This document shows positions 25,601 through 34,176 of a DNA stretch of 64,000 nt, in pieces. Origin of the DNA: FEN-1279 sp964501535. Its GTDB lineage: Bacteria; Bacteroidota; Ignavibacteria; Tepidaquicellales; Tepidaquicellaceae. The translations under genes were made by a program, and so were the position numbers. The notes below the pieces were generated by a model that was given only the letters and a program-made list of their open reading frames with translations, did no database searches and was not told the DNA's origin. Within the stretch, counting starts at the first letter, position 1. Each line of letters opens with the position of its first letter. Where the stretch lies: positions 24,250 through 88,249 of the forward strand of contig CAZCSV010000007.1 of the NCBI GenBank assembly GCA_964501535.1. The letters are read 5' to 3'.

Positions 25601-26989
25601 ATTATAAATATTGTGGACGAGCACAATGTCCAGATTGCTAAATACCAGGTACCCTACGGTTCCGATTTAAAGGTGAAAAATAATGAGAAAGTAAAGAAAA
25701 ATGAAATTCTTTATGAATGGGACCCCTATAACTCTGTGATTATCGCAGAGCACGACGGAATTATTCAGTATTCCGAAATGGAAGAAGGAAAACAATATGA
25801 ACTTATAAAAGACGAACAAACCGGACACTTCCAGAAAACTGTTATTGAAAGTAAAGATAAAACAAAGAGTCCCTCTATTCAGATACTCAGTCCTAAAGGA
25901 AATAATAAACTCCTCAGCTCTTACCTGATTCCGGCTAAAGCAAACCTGCTCGTCGATGACGGAACCGAGGTGAAAGCAGGAACTACTATGGTGAAGATAC
26001 CTCGTGAATCGGGTAAAACCCGCGATATTACGGGTGGTCTGCCGCGTGTTACAGAACTTTTCGAAGCACGCTCACCAAATGACCCTGCAAGGATTGCTGA
26101 AATTGACGGTAAGGTGAAAATCGGTGACCTGAAAAGAGGAAGCCGCGAACTTTCGCTTACAAGTCTCGACGGCTCTAAAGTTGTTGATTATAAAATCCCG
26201 ATTGGTAAGCATATTCTCGTCCGTGACGGCGATATCGTGAAGGCAGGGGAACCGATTACAGGCGGTGCTTTCGACCCGGTTGACATTCTGAAAATCAAAG
26301 GCGTTTCCGAAGTTCAGGAATATCTCGTGAACGAAATTCAGGAAGTATACAGAATTCAGGGCGTGAAGATTAACGATAAACATATCGAAGTTATTGTAAG
26401 ACAAATGCTTCAGAAAGTTAAAGTTACTAGTCCTGGCGATACAAACTTCCTCGAAGGCGACGTCGTTCATAAAAATTACTTTGCTGATGAAAACGAAAAA
26501 TTAAAAGGTATGGTTGTGATAACCGATAAGGGTGGTAGCGATGCAGTGATAAAAGGAGAAAAATTACCTAAGAAAACTGTGAAGGAAATTAATACTACGA
26601 TGAAGAAGAAAGGTAAAGACCTGATAAAATCCCGTGAAGCCGTTCCTGCTACAGCGGATGCGGTTATGCTCGGTATTACTCAGACATCCCTTACTACCGA
26701 TAGTTTCCTCTCTGCGGCATCGTTCCAGGAAACCACAAGAGTCCTTACCGATGCGGCTATTAAAGGAAAAGTGGATACCCTTAACGGTCTGAAAGAAAAT
26801 GTTATCATCGGTCAGCTGATTCCTGCAGGTACGGGACTCAAGAAATATCGTGATATTCTAGTATCTCATAAAGATAAACACTTGATGGATGAAGAAACTG
26901 AAACAGAAACAGTTGCGGTGGAAGAAGAAGAACCGGTAAAAACAAAAAGAACAAGAAAAACAAAAAGTAAAAAAGAAACCGAAAAATAA
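22682..26989 (+). CDS. rpoC: DNA-directed RNA polymerase subunit beta'
   Basis: The 1435-residue beta' subunit has the N-terminal zinc finger (CHCGKYKG...CDRCG), the catalytic NADFDGDQMAVH with Asp469, Asp471 and Asp473 holding the active-site magnesium, the bridge and trigger helices (GARGSAEQVSQLAGMRGLM, SIGEPGTQLTLRTFHIGG), and the second zinc site CESKRGVCAKCYG. The C-terminus ends in a Lys/Glu/Thr-rich tail of about 35 residues. An intrinsic terminator lies about 65 bases downstream and ends the operon. Confidence 0.98.
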   Translation: MPVKVEQKRKRVSKITINLASTDSIIANSFGEVTKPETINYRTFKPDKDGLFCEKIFGPVKDWECHCGKYKGIRYKGIVCDRCGVEINMKNVRRDRMGHIALCVPVVHIWYFRSLPSKVGYVLGLSSKDLEKIIYYESYVVINPGKTKFNKLQLISEEEYIEVHNALSEEEKTLDDEDPKKFIVDQGGKAIKELLKRVNIPEEIARLRAELMNDPSAVKKTENIKRLRVLESFKLKEGGKPNKPEWMVLDVVPVIPPELRPLVPLEGGRFATSDLNDLYRRVIIRNNRLKRLVDIKAPEVILRNEKRMLQEAVDALLDNSRRVTAVKSENRALKSLSDILKGKQGRFRQNLLGKRVDYSGRSVIVVGPELKLHQCGLPKDMALELFKPFVIRRLIDRDYVKTVKSAKKLIDKRTPEVWDILESVIDGHPVLLNRAPTLHRLSIQAFQPVLIEGKAITLHPFVCIAFNADFDGDQMAVHVPLSADAQLEASILMLSTHNILSPQNGNPIIVPNQELILGCYYLTKELRGDIGEGKIFSSPEEVLIARTNKRLGLHARIKVRINGEIISTTTGRIIFNQIVPEEIGYINELLNKKKIISIIGSIYKKVGNQKTAHFLDRLKEIGYKFATEGGLSVNIDDIEVPATKKKIIEDAYKRVEVIERSKSRGIISENERYNKVIDIWTHVRDAVKNDLMENLKNSKNGFNSLHMMIDSGARGSAEQVSQLAGMRGLMQKPQKSLTGQAGEIIENPIIANFKEGLSILEYFISTHGARKGLADTALKTADAGYLTRRLVDVANDVIISETDCGTIRGVLTEALKEGEDIKESLSERILGRVTVHDVVDPLTKKIIVKTGEEITEEKAQLISDSPINSVEIRSVLTCESKRGVCAKCYGRNLATGKLVEVGEAVGIIAAQSIGEPGTQLTLRTFHIGGTASKIITQSQIPTKFDGKVKFENIRLIEYKGVVGSSSKSLSRNGIINIVDEHNVQIAKYQVPYGSDLKVKNNEKVKKNEILYEWDPYNSVIIAEHDGIIQYSEMEEGKQYELIKDEQTGHFQKTVIESKDKTKSPSIQILSPKGNNKLLSSYLIPAKANLLVDDGTEVKAGTTMVKIPRESGKTRDITGGLPRVTELFEARSPNDPARIAEIDGKVKIGDLKRGSRELSLTSLDGSKVVDYKIPIGKHILVRDGDIVKAGEPITGGAFDPVDILKIKGVSEVQEYLVNEIQEVYRIQGVKINDKHIEVIVRQMLQKVKVTSPGDTNFLEGDVVHKNYFADENEKLKGMVVITDKGGSDAVIKGEKLPKKTVKEINTTMKKKGKDLIKSREAVPATADAVMLGITQTSLTTDSFLSAASFQETTRVLTDAAIKGKVDTLNGLKENVIIGQLIPAGTGLKKYRDILVSHKDKHLMDEETETETVAVEEEEPVKTKRTRKTKSKKETEK

Positions 26990-27053
26990 TAAGTATAAAT
27001 TGTTCGTTTCGTAGCATCTTAAATTAGGGGATTCTCTAAACGAATTAAAAAAT

Positions 27054-27091
27054 AAAAGCTTTGCTGATTAATATCGGCAAAGCTTTTTTTA
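27054..27091 (+). terminator. intrinsic terminator of the rpoBC operon
   Basis: AAAGCTTTGC...GCAAAGCTTT: AAAGCTTTGC (27055-27064) pairs with GCAAAGCTTT (27077-27086), with further pairing near the loop, followed by a T-run. The 345-base rpoC-mraZ gap otherwise holds the mraZ promoter and operator. Confidence 0.8.
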
Positions 27092-27229
27092 TTCTGACTG
27101 ATTCTGTTAATATTTTATTTCTTTCCACGCATGTTGATTTTAAGTTAGTTGTTTTTTTTTATGATACTTAACTTAATAATCAGATTACGACCTTTCCCAA
27201 AAAAACTTTAAAAAACCGAAAAAAACCAT

Positions 27230-27259
27230 TTGACATTAATAAAAAAATGCTTATTTTTG
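27230..27259 (+). promoter_or_regulatory. promoter of the dcw cluster
   Basis: TTG(ACA) at 27230-27235 and TATTTTTG (27252-27259), an exact TAnnTTTG element after a 19-base spacer. The MraZ-box repeats begin five bases downstream, where they would cover the transcription start. Confidence 0.65.
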
Positions 27260-27264
27260 TATAA

Positions 27265-27294
27265 AGTGGGAGAAAGTGGGAGAAAGTGGCAGAA
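27265..27294 (+). promoter_or_regulatory. MraZ operator: three direct 10-base repeats
   Basis: AGTGGGAGAA, AGTGGGAGAA, AGTGGCAGAA in strict 10-base phase, that is GTGGG/GTGGC boxes separated by five bases. MraZ is known to bind TGGGn repeats with five-base spacers and to repress its own cluster, so this is the expected autoregulatory site 40 bases upstream of mraZ. Confidence 0.8.
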
Positions 27295-27334
27295 CCTCCC
27301 AAAAATTGTTCAAAAATAAACTGAATTTTAACTA

Positions 27335-27802
27335 ATGTTCCAAGGGCATTCAATATGTAGTCTCGACGCAAAATCACGACTCGTGTTACCCCTGAAGTTT
27401 CGCAAATATATCAAAACTGAAGCGAACAATAAACTCATTTTGACAAGGGGTATGGATGAATGCATCCTCGTTTATCCGCAGGATGAATGGGATAAGGTTA
27501 AAACCGTGCTTTCAAACTATAACGTCTTTAATGCAGAGCAGAGATATTTTATGAGAGAGTTTCTCTTCTTTGTGAATGAATGCGACATTGATTCACAAAA
27601 TAGAATACTCCTTCCCGCTCAGCTTACTGAGTTTGCTCATATCAAAAAAGAAGTCATAGTCCTTGGAATGCTCGATAAAATTGAAATCTGGGACCCGATT
27701 ACGAAAAAATCTTATGATGAAAAACGTTACGGAACTTATGAGGACATTGCCCAGAAGGTTTCTGAAACAATTCTTAATAAAAAATTTGATATTCAAAATT
27801 AA
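27335..27802 (+). CDS. mraZ: transcriptional regulator MraZ
   Basis: MraZ is the conserved first gene of the dcw cluster; it has two SpoVT/AbrB-like swapped-hairpin motifs (HSICSLDAKSRLVLPLKFRKYI and NECDIDSQNRILLPAQLTEFA) and forms rings that bind repeats upstream of its own gene. The 155-residue length is normal. The three-repeat operator just upstream supports self-control. The next gene, rsmH, begins nine bases after its stop. Confidence 0.95.
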   Translation: MFQGHSICSLDAKSRLVLPLKFRKYIKTEANNKLILTRGMDECILVYPQDEWDKVKTVLSNYNVFNAEQRYFMREFLFFVNECDIDSQNRILLPAQLTEFAHIKKEVIVLGMLDKIEIWDPITKKSYDEKRYGTYEDIAQKVSETILNKKFDIQN

Positions 27803-27811
27803 TAAAAGTTT

Positions 27812-28750
27812 TTGGATACTGATTTTCATATCCCCGTTCTTTTAAATAAAGCGGTTGAACTTTTAATTAATCCCGAAATAAAATCTCATATTCTGGTGGA
27901 TGGTACCGCGGGCGGAGGCGGCTACTCAAAACGCATTTGTGAAACATGCGATTCTCTGAAATTGTTGGTCTGCTTTGATAAGGATTTAAATGCCATTGAG
28001 TTCGGTAAAAAAAATCTTTATGAATTTTCTGAAAAAGTAAGATTCGTAAACGAAAATTTCGCAAATATTAAAAAGGTCGCCGGAGATTTGGGAATAAACA
28101 AAATTTCCGGTCTGATTCTCGACCTCGGACTTTCGAATTACCAGCTGACTGATGAAGACGGATTCAGCTACCTGAGAAATACTCACCTCGATATGAGAGC
28201 GGATAAAAGATGTAAAATCACTGCGGCAGATGTGCTTAACTCTTATAACAAGGAAAAATTAATCGGGATTTTCAAGTATTACGGTGAAATTGGAAATGAA
28301 GAGAGACTTGCAAATGCGGTAATCTCTTCGAGAAAAAAGAAAAAAATTACTTCCACGTTCGATTTCAATGAGGTTGTTGAAAACGAATACAAAATAAGGT
28401 CAGTCGCTTTGAATAAATTTCTGTCAAAAATATATCAGGCGGTAAGAATAGAAGTAAACGGTGAACTCGATGATTTGAAAAAAGTACTCGATGATTCGTT
28501 CGGGTTGATGGAAAATAAAGCAAGACTCGTTGTGATTTCTTACCACTCGCTTGAAGATAGAATTGTAAAGAGTTTTATAAAAGATAAGGCTTTTACTCCT
28601 TCGGTTTCTAAATACGGCAACGAGGAGAAAAAACCAGCAAAAAAATTAAAAATATTAACAAAGAAGGCGGTTCTGCCGGATTGGACTGAAGTGAGTTCTA
28701 ATCCAAAATCCAGAAGCGCCAAACTCAGGGTTGCAGAGGTGTATGAGTAA
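27812..28750 (+). CDS. rsmH: 16S rRNA (cytosine(1402)-N4)-methyltransferase RsmH
   Basis: RsmH methylates N4 of C1402 in the ribosomal P site using S-adenosylmethionine. The family N-terminus FHIPVLLNKAVELL follows a TTG start at 27812; no ATG is available before it. The SAM motif VDGTAGGGGYSKRI, LILDLGLSN and the C-terminal VISYHSLEDRIVK are present. The 312 residues are normal. Its end overlaps ftsL by eight bases. Confidence 0.95.
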   Translation: MDTDFHIPVLLNKAVELLINPEIKSHILVDGTAGGGGYSKRICETCDSLKLLVCFDKDLNAIEFGKKNLYEFSEKVRFVNENFANIKKVAGDLGINKISGLILDLGLSNYQLTDEDGFSYLRNTHLDMRADKRCKITAADVLNSYNKEKLIGIFKYYGEIGNEERLANAVISSRKKKKITSTFDFNEVVENEYKIRSVALNKFLSKIYQAVRIEVNGELDDLKKVLDDSFGLMENKARLVVISYHSLEDRIVKSFIKDKAFTPSVSKYGNEEKKPAKKLKILTKKAVLPDWTEVSSNPKSRSAKLRVAEVYE

Positions 28751-29069
28751 TTTACTTAAAAAGGACAAAAAAATTAAAAAGAGAATCTCGATTTTCCAGC
28801 TGCTTATTTTCCTTTTCATACTGTCTGCCGTTGTCGTTTTTTATATAAATAATATAATTACTGTAAACCAGCTTATAAGTAAAAATAACGAACTGAAAGA
28901 TGATATAAATAAAGCGGTCCAGACAAACTACTCTTACCGTATCGAGATTGAAAGATTAACCGGATATGACAGAATTAAAGTATTGGCATCCGAAAAATTC
29001 GGACTGAGATTATCTGATACTGTAGTAAAAAACAGTGATTTCTTAATTATTAATAAATCCGATTTCTGA
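28743..29069 (+). CDS. ftsL: cell division protein FtsL-like
   Basis: From ATG 28743 the product has 108 residues: a basic cytoplasmic N-terminus, one transmembrane helix (about 16-38), then a leucine-zipper-like coiled coil (NQLISKNNELKDDINKAVQ) and an end RIKVLASEKFGLRLSD that is typical of FtsL/FtsL-like proteins. Sequence similarity in this family is weak, so the call rests on topology and on position between rsmH and the transpeptidase gene. An upstream in-frame ATG/TTG at 28731 would add four residues. Confidence 0.8.
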   Translation: MSNLLKKDKKIKKRISIFQLLIFLFILSAVVVFYINNIITVNQLISKNNELKDDINKAVQTNYSYRIEIERLTGYDRIKVLASEKFGLRLSDTVVKNSDFLIINKSDF

Positions 29070-31256
29070 TTGATGTATAATTTTCAAAATAAACCGCAGA
29101 AAGAAGTGAATAAAAAAAGAAGGATGAACATTTTTCTTTTCGCATTCGTAATTGCTTTTCTGGGAATCACTGCAAGGTTAATTCAAATTCAGGTGTTCGA
29201 TTCTGAAAAATATACATACGTCGCAAAAAAGCAGTCGCAGTCGAGAGATATTATTGTCCCTCCCAGAGGTTTAATCTTCGACAGGAATATGAATCTGCTT
29301 GTAACCAATCAATATAAAATAACGGTATCTGCCGACCCTTATAGAATTAAATCTCCTGATAGCGTCGCGTCTTTGTTATCCTCAATATTCAACAAGGATA
29401 AAAATGTTTATCTGGAATTGCTTGATAATAAAAACAGTCCTAATGTCTTCCTGGAGAGAAAATCAGACCTTCAGGACTTAAAGGGACTCGATACCGTAAA
29501 AATTGACGGACTTAATATCATTAAAGAACCCTCGAGATTCTATAACTTTGGTTCTCTTGCTTCGCAAATAATCGGTTTCACTAACATCGAGAATAAAGGT
29601 GTCAGTGGTGTCGAACTTGCATTTAATAAGGAGCTTACAGGTCAGGAAGGCTACTTCATAATGCAAAAAGACGGGAGAGGAAATAAAAGACCCGATATGA
29701 GCTATACGCAGAGAGAACCCGTGCAGGGAGATAATATGGTTCTGACTATCGATAAAAACATTCAGCAGTTTGCGGAAGAAGAACTCGAAAACGGTGTCAA
29801 ATACTTCAATGCTGAAAAAGGTAAGGTCGTTGTGATTTCAGTTAAGACCGGAGAAATACTCGCTATGTCGTCATATCCCACTTTCAATCCCAACACTATT
29901 AGAACCGAAGACACAATAGGTATGAAAAATTCCGTCGTATCGGATATCTATGAACCCGGCTCCACTTTTAAAATTATTACCGCCGCAGGGATTCTTGAAG
30001 AAAATATTTTAAGCGAAAACTCCGTCATCCCTACCGATAATGGCTCTTATTCTGTTTATGGTATGAAAATTTCCGATTCGCACGGCTCCTCGTCTATGAC
30101 ATTTCAGCAAATTATTGAATATTCCAGCAATGTCGGAGTCTCGAAGTTGTCCCAAAAACTCGGTGTCGAAAGATTTTATAAATATGCACGCGATTTCGGA
30201 ATCGGAATATATTCGGGTGTAGAATTAAGAGGGGAAAATAAAGGCTATCTGAAACGCCCGGTCGATTTTACCCCGGGTTCGCTGGAGTTTATGTCGATTG
30301 GTTATCAGGTCGCTGTTAATCTCCTGCAGCTTTCAATGGCATATGGAAGTATCGCTAATAACGGAATGCTCATGAAACCTATGGTCGTAAAAAAAGAATT
30401 ATCACCCGATGGTCTGACGGTTCTCGAAAATTATCCGTCCGTTGTCAGACAGGTCGTTTCCCAGCAGACCGCTAAAAGACTGACTCAGATATTCGCTGGT
30501 GTCGTGGATAGAGGTACCGGTACTGATGCTCGTGTCAATGGCGTGAACGTTGCAGGAAAAACGGGTACATCTCAGAGAATCATAGAAGGAGAATATTCAA
30601 GCAGGTCTCATAACTCGTCTTTTATCGGTTATTTTCCTGTCGAGAATCCTGTTATTCTCATAGCCGTGGTTTTGGATGACCCTAAATCAGGAGAGTTCTA
30701 CGGCGGAAAAGTTGCCGCCCCGGTATTTCAGAAAATAGCCGCAAAAATTTTGAATTATGCGGGAAATAATATAAATAGCACGGATTTTTTGAACGTATCT
30801 TTCGATAAAAATATTCAGCATACAAATATTCAGGATGCTAGGAATGAATACAAAATCGTTCCTTCATTGCTTGATATGGATATAGAAAGTGCGGTGGATA
30901 TATTGAAGGAAAAGAAAATAAAATTTGAAGTTGAAAATTATGTAAAAAAGGATAAATCGTCATCGTTTAAATATGTTGTATGTGAGCAGAATCCGAAAGC
31001 CGAAGAAAAAATTAATGACGGAGATAATATCATTGTAAAATTAAAAGTGAAAGAAGTTTATTTCAGCCAGTCGAAATCCCTGAAAGTGCCCGATGTAAAA
31101 AACATGAGCCTGAGAAAAGCCATTAATAAAATAGTCTCTGAAGGATTCTTTGTGGAAATTGTCGGAAGCGGCGAAGTTATAGACCAGCTGCCGAAAGCAG
31201 GAAATGAGGTAAAACAAAAAACTAAGGTAATTTTATTCTGTAAAAACGAATTGTAA
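29070..31256 (+). CDS. ftsI: septal peptidoglycan transpeptidase FtsI (PBP) with two PASTA domains
   Basis: FtsI cross-links septal peptidoglycan. After a transmembrane helix (about 20-40) and a dimerisation domain, the transpeptidase domain has the active-site Ser in STFK (about residue 298), the SSN motif, and KTG (about 497-499). The C-terminal ~120 residues hold two PASTA domains (VPSLLDMDIESAVDILKEK and VPDVKNMSLRKAINKIVSE), as in SpoVD/PBP2x-like enzymes and unlike E. coli FtsI. The start is a TTG followed directly by ATG 29073; the ATG may be the real start. Confidence 0.93.
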   Translation: MMYNFQNKPQKEVNKKRRMNIFLFAFVIAFLGITARLIQIQVFDSEKYTYVAKKQSQSRDIIVPPRGLIFDRNMNLLVTNQYKITVSADPYRIKSPDSVASLLSSIFNKDKNVYLELLDNKNSPNVFLERKSDLQDLKGLDTVKIDGLNIIKEPSRFYNFGSLASQIIGFTNIENKGVSGVELAFNKELTGQEGYFIMQKDGRGNKRPDMSYTQREPVQGDNMVLTIDKNIQQFAEEELENGVKYFNAEKGKVVVISVKTGEILAMSSYPTFNPNTIRTEDTIGMKNSVVSDIYEPGSTFKIITAAGILEENILSENSVIPTDNGSYSVYGMKISDSHGSSSMTFQQIIEYSSNVGVSKLSQKLGVERFYKYARDFGIGIYSGVELRGENKGYLKRPVDFTPGSLEFMSIGYQVAVNLLQLSMAYGSIANNGMLMKPMVVKKELSPDGLTVLENYPSVVRQVVSQQTAKRLTQIFAGVVDRGTGTDARVNGVNVAGKTGTSQRIIEGEYSSRSHNSSFIGYFPVENPVILIAVVLDDPKSGEFYGGKVAAPVFQKIAAKILNYAGNNINSTDFLNVSFDKNIQHTNIQDARNEYKIVPSLLDMDIESAVDILKEKKIKFEVENYVKKDKSSSFKYVVCEQNPKAEEKINDGDNIIVKLKVKEVYFSQSKSLKVPDVKNMSLRKAINKIVSEGFFVEIVGSGEVIDQLPKAGNEVKQKTKVILFCKNEL

Positions 31257-31257
31257 T

Positions 31258-32733
31258 ATGAAATTTTCCGAATTAATAAATATTGCCGGTCTTAATTTTG
31301 AAATAACAAATGATTTTACTGTTGCGGGTCTTGCTTATGATTCCCGAAATATAAAAGAAGGTTTCATTTTCTTTGCAATAAAAGGGTTTAAGGACGACGG
31401 GAATAAATATGCGTTAAAAGCGATTGAAAACGGTGCTAAAGCCGTCGTAACGGATAATAAATCGGAAAATATTTTCAAAAACCGGAATGTCAATCTCATA
31501 TGTGTCGATGATGTAAGAAAAGTAATGGCTCGGATGGCTTCCGCATTCTGCGATAAACCTTCCGAAAAAATAAAATTAATCGGTGTAACCGGAACGAACG
31601 GAAAAACTACCATCACCTATTTATTAAAGCATATTTTTGAGACCGCAGATTTTAAATGCGGTTTAATCGGAACAATCGATTATCTGACAGGCTTCAGTAA
31701 AAAAGAATCTAAACTGACTACTCCCGATTCTGTGGAGATAAACTTGATGTTAAAAGAAATGGCGGATTCCAAAATCGAATATTGTTTTATGGAAGTATCT
31801 TCGATTGCCCTCGTACTGCACAGAGTGTATGGTCAGAAGTTTACCGCGGGAGTTTTTACCAACTTGACAAGCGAACACCTCGATTTGCATGAAAATATGA
31901 ATAACTATTTTGATGCAAAGAAAATTTTGTTCGATTACCTGTCCGATGCGAATTTTGCGGTTTCTAATCTGGACGATGAATACGGCTTTAATATGATTAA
32001 GGATTCAAAAGCACAAAAAATATATTATGCTGTGAATTCCGATGCCGATTACAAAGCTTCTGATGAAAAAATTTCCATGGATGGACTTGAATTTGATATT
32101 ATATGCAGGGATGGTAAATATCCCGTTAATTCTAAACTCACTGGGAGATTCAATATCTATAATATTCTTGCCGCAATCGCTCTGGCCCGCTCGATGAATA
32201 TTGATTTTAAAACAATTCAAAGAGCAATTTCAAGTTTTGGTACGGTGAACGGAAGATTTAATAAGATAGAATTACCTAATAAGGCTTATGCCGTTATAGA
32301 TTATTCTCATACGTCGGATTCGCTGAAAAACGCAGTCGAATCTGCAATCGAAATCAGAAATTTAAGTACCGTTAAGGGCAGAGTGATTACAATTTTCGGA
32401 TGCGGCGGAAATAAAGACAGGACAAAACGTCCCGTGATGGGCGAGACCGCAACTTCTCTTTCCGATTACACGATTATTACATCGGATAATCCCAGATTTG
32501 AAGAACCTATGGATATTATTAACGAAATTCTTACAGGCGTGAAAACGAAAGATAATTATGAAATCGACCCGAACCGTGAACAGGCAATCAAAAGAGGCAT
32601 TGAAATATCGAAAAGCGGAGATATCATATTGATTTGCGGTAAAGGACACGAGACTTATCAGGAAATCAAAGGTGTTAAATCACACTTCGATGATAAAGAA
32701 ATTGTAGAAAAATATTCTCATTTGGCTAAATAG
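31258..32733 (+). CDS. murE: UDP-MurNAc-L-Ala-D-Glu:meso-diaminopimelate ligase MurE
   Basis: MurE adds the third stem-peptide residue. The ATP loop GVTGTNGKTT is at about 108-117, with the catalytic carbamoyl-Lys region and the C-terminal Mur-ligase domain FGCGGNKDRTKRPVMG. DNPR at about 410-413 is the motif that selects meso-diaminopimelate rather than lysine. The 491 residues are normal. It begins one base after the ftsI stop and is separated by three bases from murF. Confidence 0.96.
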   Translation: MKFSELINIAGLNFEITNDFTVAGLAYDSRNIKEGFIFFAIKGFKDDGNKYALKAIENGAKAVVTDNKSENIFKNRNVNLICVDDVRKVMARMASAFCDKPSEKIKLIGVTGTNGKTTITYLLKHIFETADFKCGLIGTIDYLTGFSKKESKLTTPDSVEINLMLKEMADSKIEYCFMEVSSIALVLHRVYGQKFTAGVFTNLTSEHLDLHENMNNYFDAKKILFDYLSDANFAVSNLDDEYGFNMIKDSKAQKIYYAVNSDADYKASDEKISMDGLEFDIICRDGKYPVNSKLTGRFNIYNILAAIALARSMNIDFKTIQRAISSFGTVNGRFNKIELPNKAYAVIDYSHTSDSLKNAVESAIEIRNLSTVKGRVITIFGCGGNKDRTKRPVMGETATSLSDYTIITSDNPRFEEPMDIINEILTGVKTKDNYEIDPNREQAIKRGIEISKSGDIILICGKGHETYQEIKGVKSHFDDKEIVEKYSHLAK

Positions 32734-32736
32734 TAA

Positions 32737-34155
32737 ATGATTAATGTAAATAACATATTAAAACTGAATTGTAAAACGGTAAATTTTGATAGGATTACTA
32801 TTAAGAATTTCCCGTCAGTATCTATTGATTCGAGGAATATCGGTGCTAACTATCTCTTCATTGCAATAAAGGGTGATAATACTGACGGACATAAATATCT
32901 GAATGAGGTTTTTCAAAACAGAGCCCTTGCGGCAATGGTAAACGAAAACTGGTACAGAAGGAATAAAAATAAATTCAGACGCAATGCTTTCATCGTAGTT
33001 AAGGACACCGTAAAATCACTCGGTGAACTCGCAAAAATTCATATGAGCAGATTTTCCATTCCGGTTTTATTCGTTGGTGGTAGTAACGGCAAAACTACTA
33101 CAAAGGATTTGATTGCCTCGGTTCTTGCTAAAGGTTACAGGGTCCTGAGAAACGAAGGAAATCTGAACAATCACATCGGCTTGCCTTTGTCGATACTGAA
33201 TCTCGACAGCTATCATAACATGTGCATCTTCGAAGCAGGAAGCAACCACTTTAACGAAATTAAATACCTGTGTGAAATCGGAAAACCGAAATACGGACTC
33301 GTGACCAATATTGGTAGAGAACATCTTGAGTTTTTCAAAAATCTGGACGGTGTCGCAAAAGAAGAATTTTCGCTATTCGATTATCTTTTAAATAGAAGTG
33401 ATAAGGGCGTGTGTTTTATGAATTTTGATGATGATTATACCAGAAAATATTATTCAAAATACAGACCTGAAAACTGTTTTACATATTCCTATAATTACAA
33501 AACTGATATAAAAGCAAGATTTATCGGATATACAAAAGGCTTTAAACCCGTTATCGAGCTAAAATATAAAGGCGATAAAATAGTCGCAAATGTAAATACT
33601 TTCGGCAAACACTCTGTATTCAATGCAGTCGCGGCGGCTGCTGTGGGAATTTATTTCGGAATAAGTTTACAGAAAGTTAAAGAAGCTCTGGAAAATTATG
33701 TTCCCGTTAGCTCGAAGCGAATGGAGGTGCTCGAGAGAAGAGGTGTCTTGATCATAAACGATGCCTATAACAGCAATCCCGATTCGGTCATATTAGGTCT
33801 TGAAACACTTAAGGAATACAATCCCAAAGGCAATGTTCATTTGATCCTTTCAGATATGCTGGAACTCGGCAAAAATAGTAAAATAGAACACTATGAAATT
33901 GGGAAATTAATAAAGAAAATGAATTTTAATAATCTTTATACTTTCGGAAAAGAAGCTGAAAATATTTTTAAGGGTGCGCAGGGAGTAAGAAATAATTTCT
34001 TTTTTAATAATAAACACGATTTGACTGAATTCGCTATTAAGCAGATTAATAGAAAAGATATAATCTATTTGAAAGGCTCGCGCAGTATGAAACTCGAAGA
34101 GGTCGCGGAAGAAATTTTAAAAAAAATTAATCGGAGTATTTCAAATTATTTTTAA
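32737..34155 (+). CDS. murF: UDP-MurNAc-tripeptide:D-Ala-D-Ala ligase MurF
   Basis: MurF joins D-Ala-D-Ala to the UDP-MurNAc tripeptide, the last cytoplasmic step of the stem peptide. VGGSNGKTTTKDL is the ATP loop, with FEAGSNHFNEI and the C-terminal domain motif LIINDAYNSNPDS. The 472 residues are normal. No ddl gene is present in this cluster, so D-Ala-D-Ala must come from elsewhere. Confidence 0.95.
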   Translation: MINVNNILKLNCKTVNFDRITIKNFPSVSIDSRNIGANYLFIAIKGDNTDGHKYLNEVFQNRALAAMVNENWYRRNKNKFRRNAFIVVKDTVKSLGELAKIHMSRFSIPVLFVGGSNGKTTTKDLIASVLAKGYRVLRNEGNLNNHIGLPLSILNLDSYHNMCIFEAGSNHFNEIKYLCEIGKPKYGLVTNIGREHLEFFKNLDGVAKEEFSLFDYLLNRSDKGVCFMNFDDDYTRKYYSKYRPENCFTYSYNYKTDIKARFIGYTKGFKPVIELKYKGDKIVANVNTFGKHSVFNAVAAAAVGIYFGISLQKVKEALENYVPVSSKRMEVLERRGVLIINDAYNSNPDSVILGLETLKEYNPKGNVHLILSDMLELGKNSKIEHYEIGKLIKKMNFNNLYTFGKEAENIFKGAQGVRNNFFFNNKHDLTEFAIKQINRKDIIYLKGSRSMKLEEVAEEILKKINRSISNYF

Positions 34156-34176
34156 TATTATAAATTATTATTAACC

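Noticed and set aside
27265..27294. CRISPR-like or tandem-repeat array
   Set aside because: Three 10-base units in phase at the mraZ promoter are the known form of an MraZ operator; there are no spacers.
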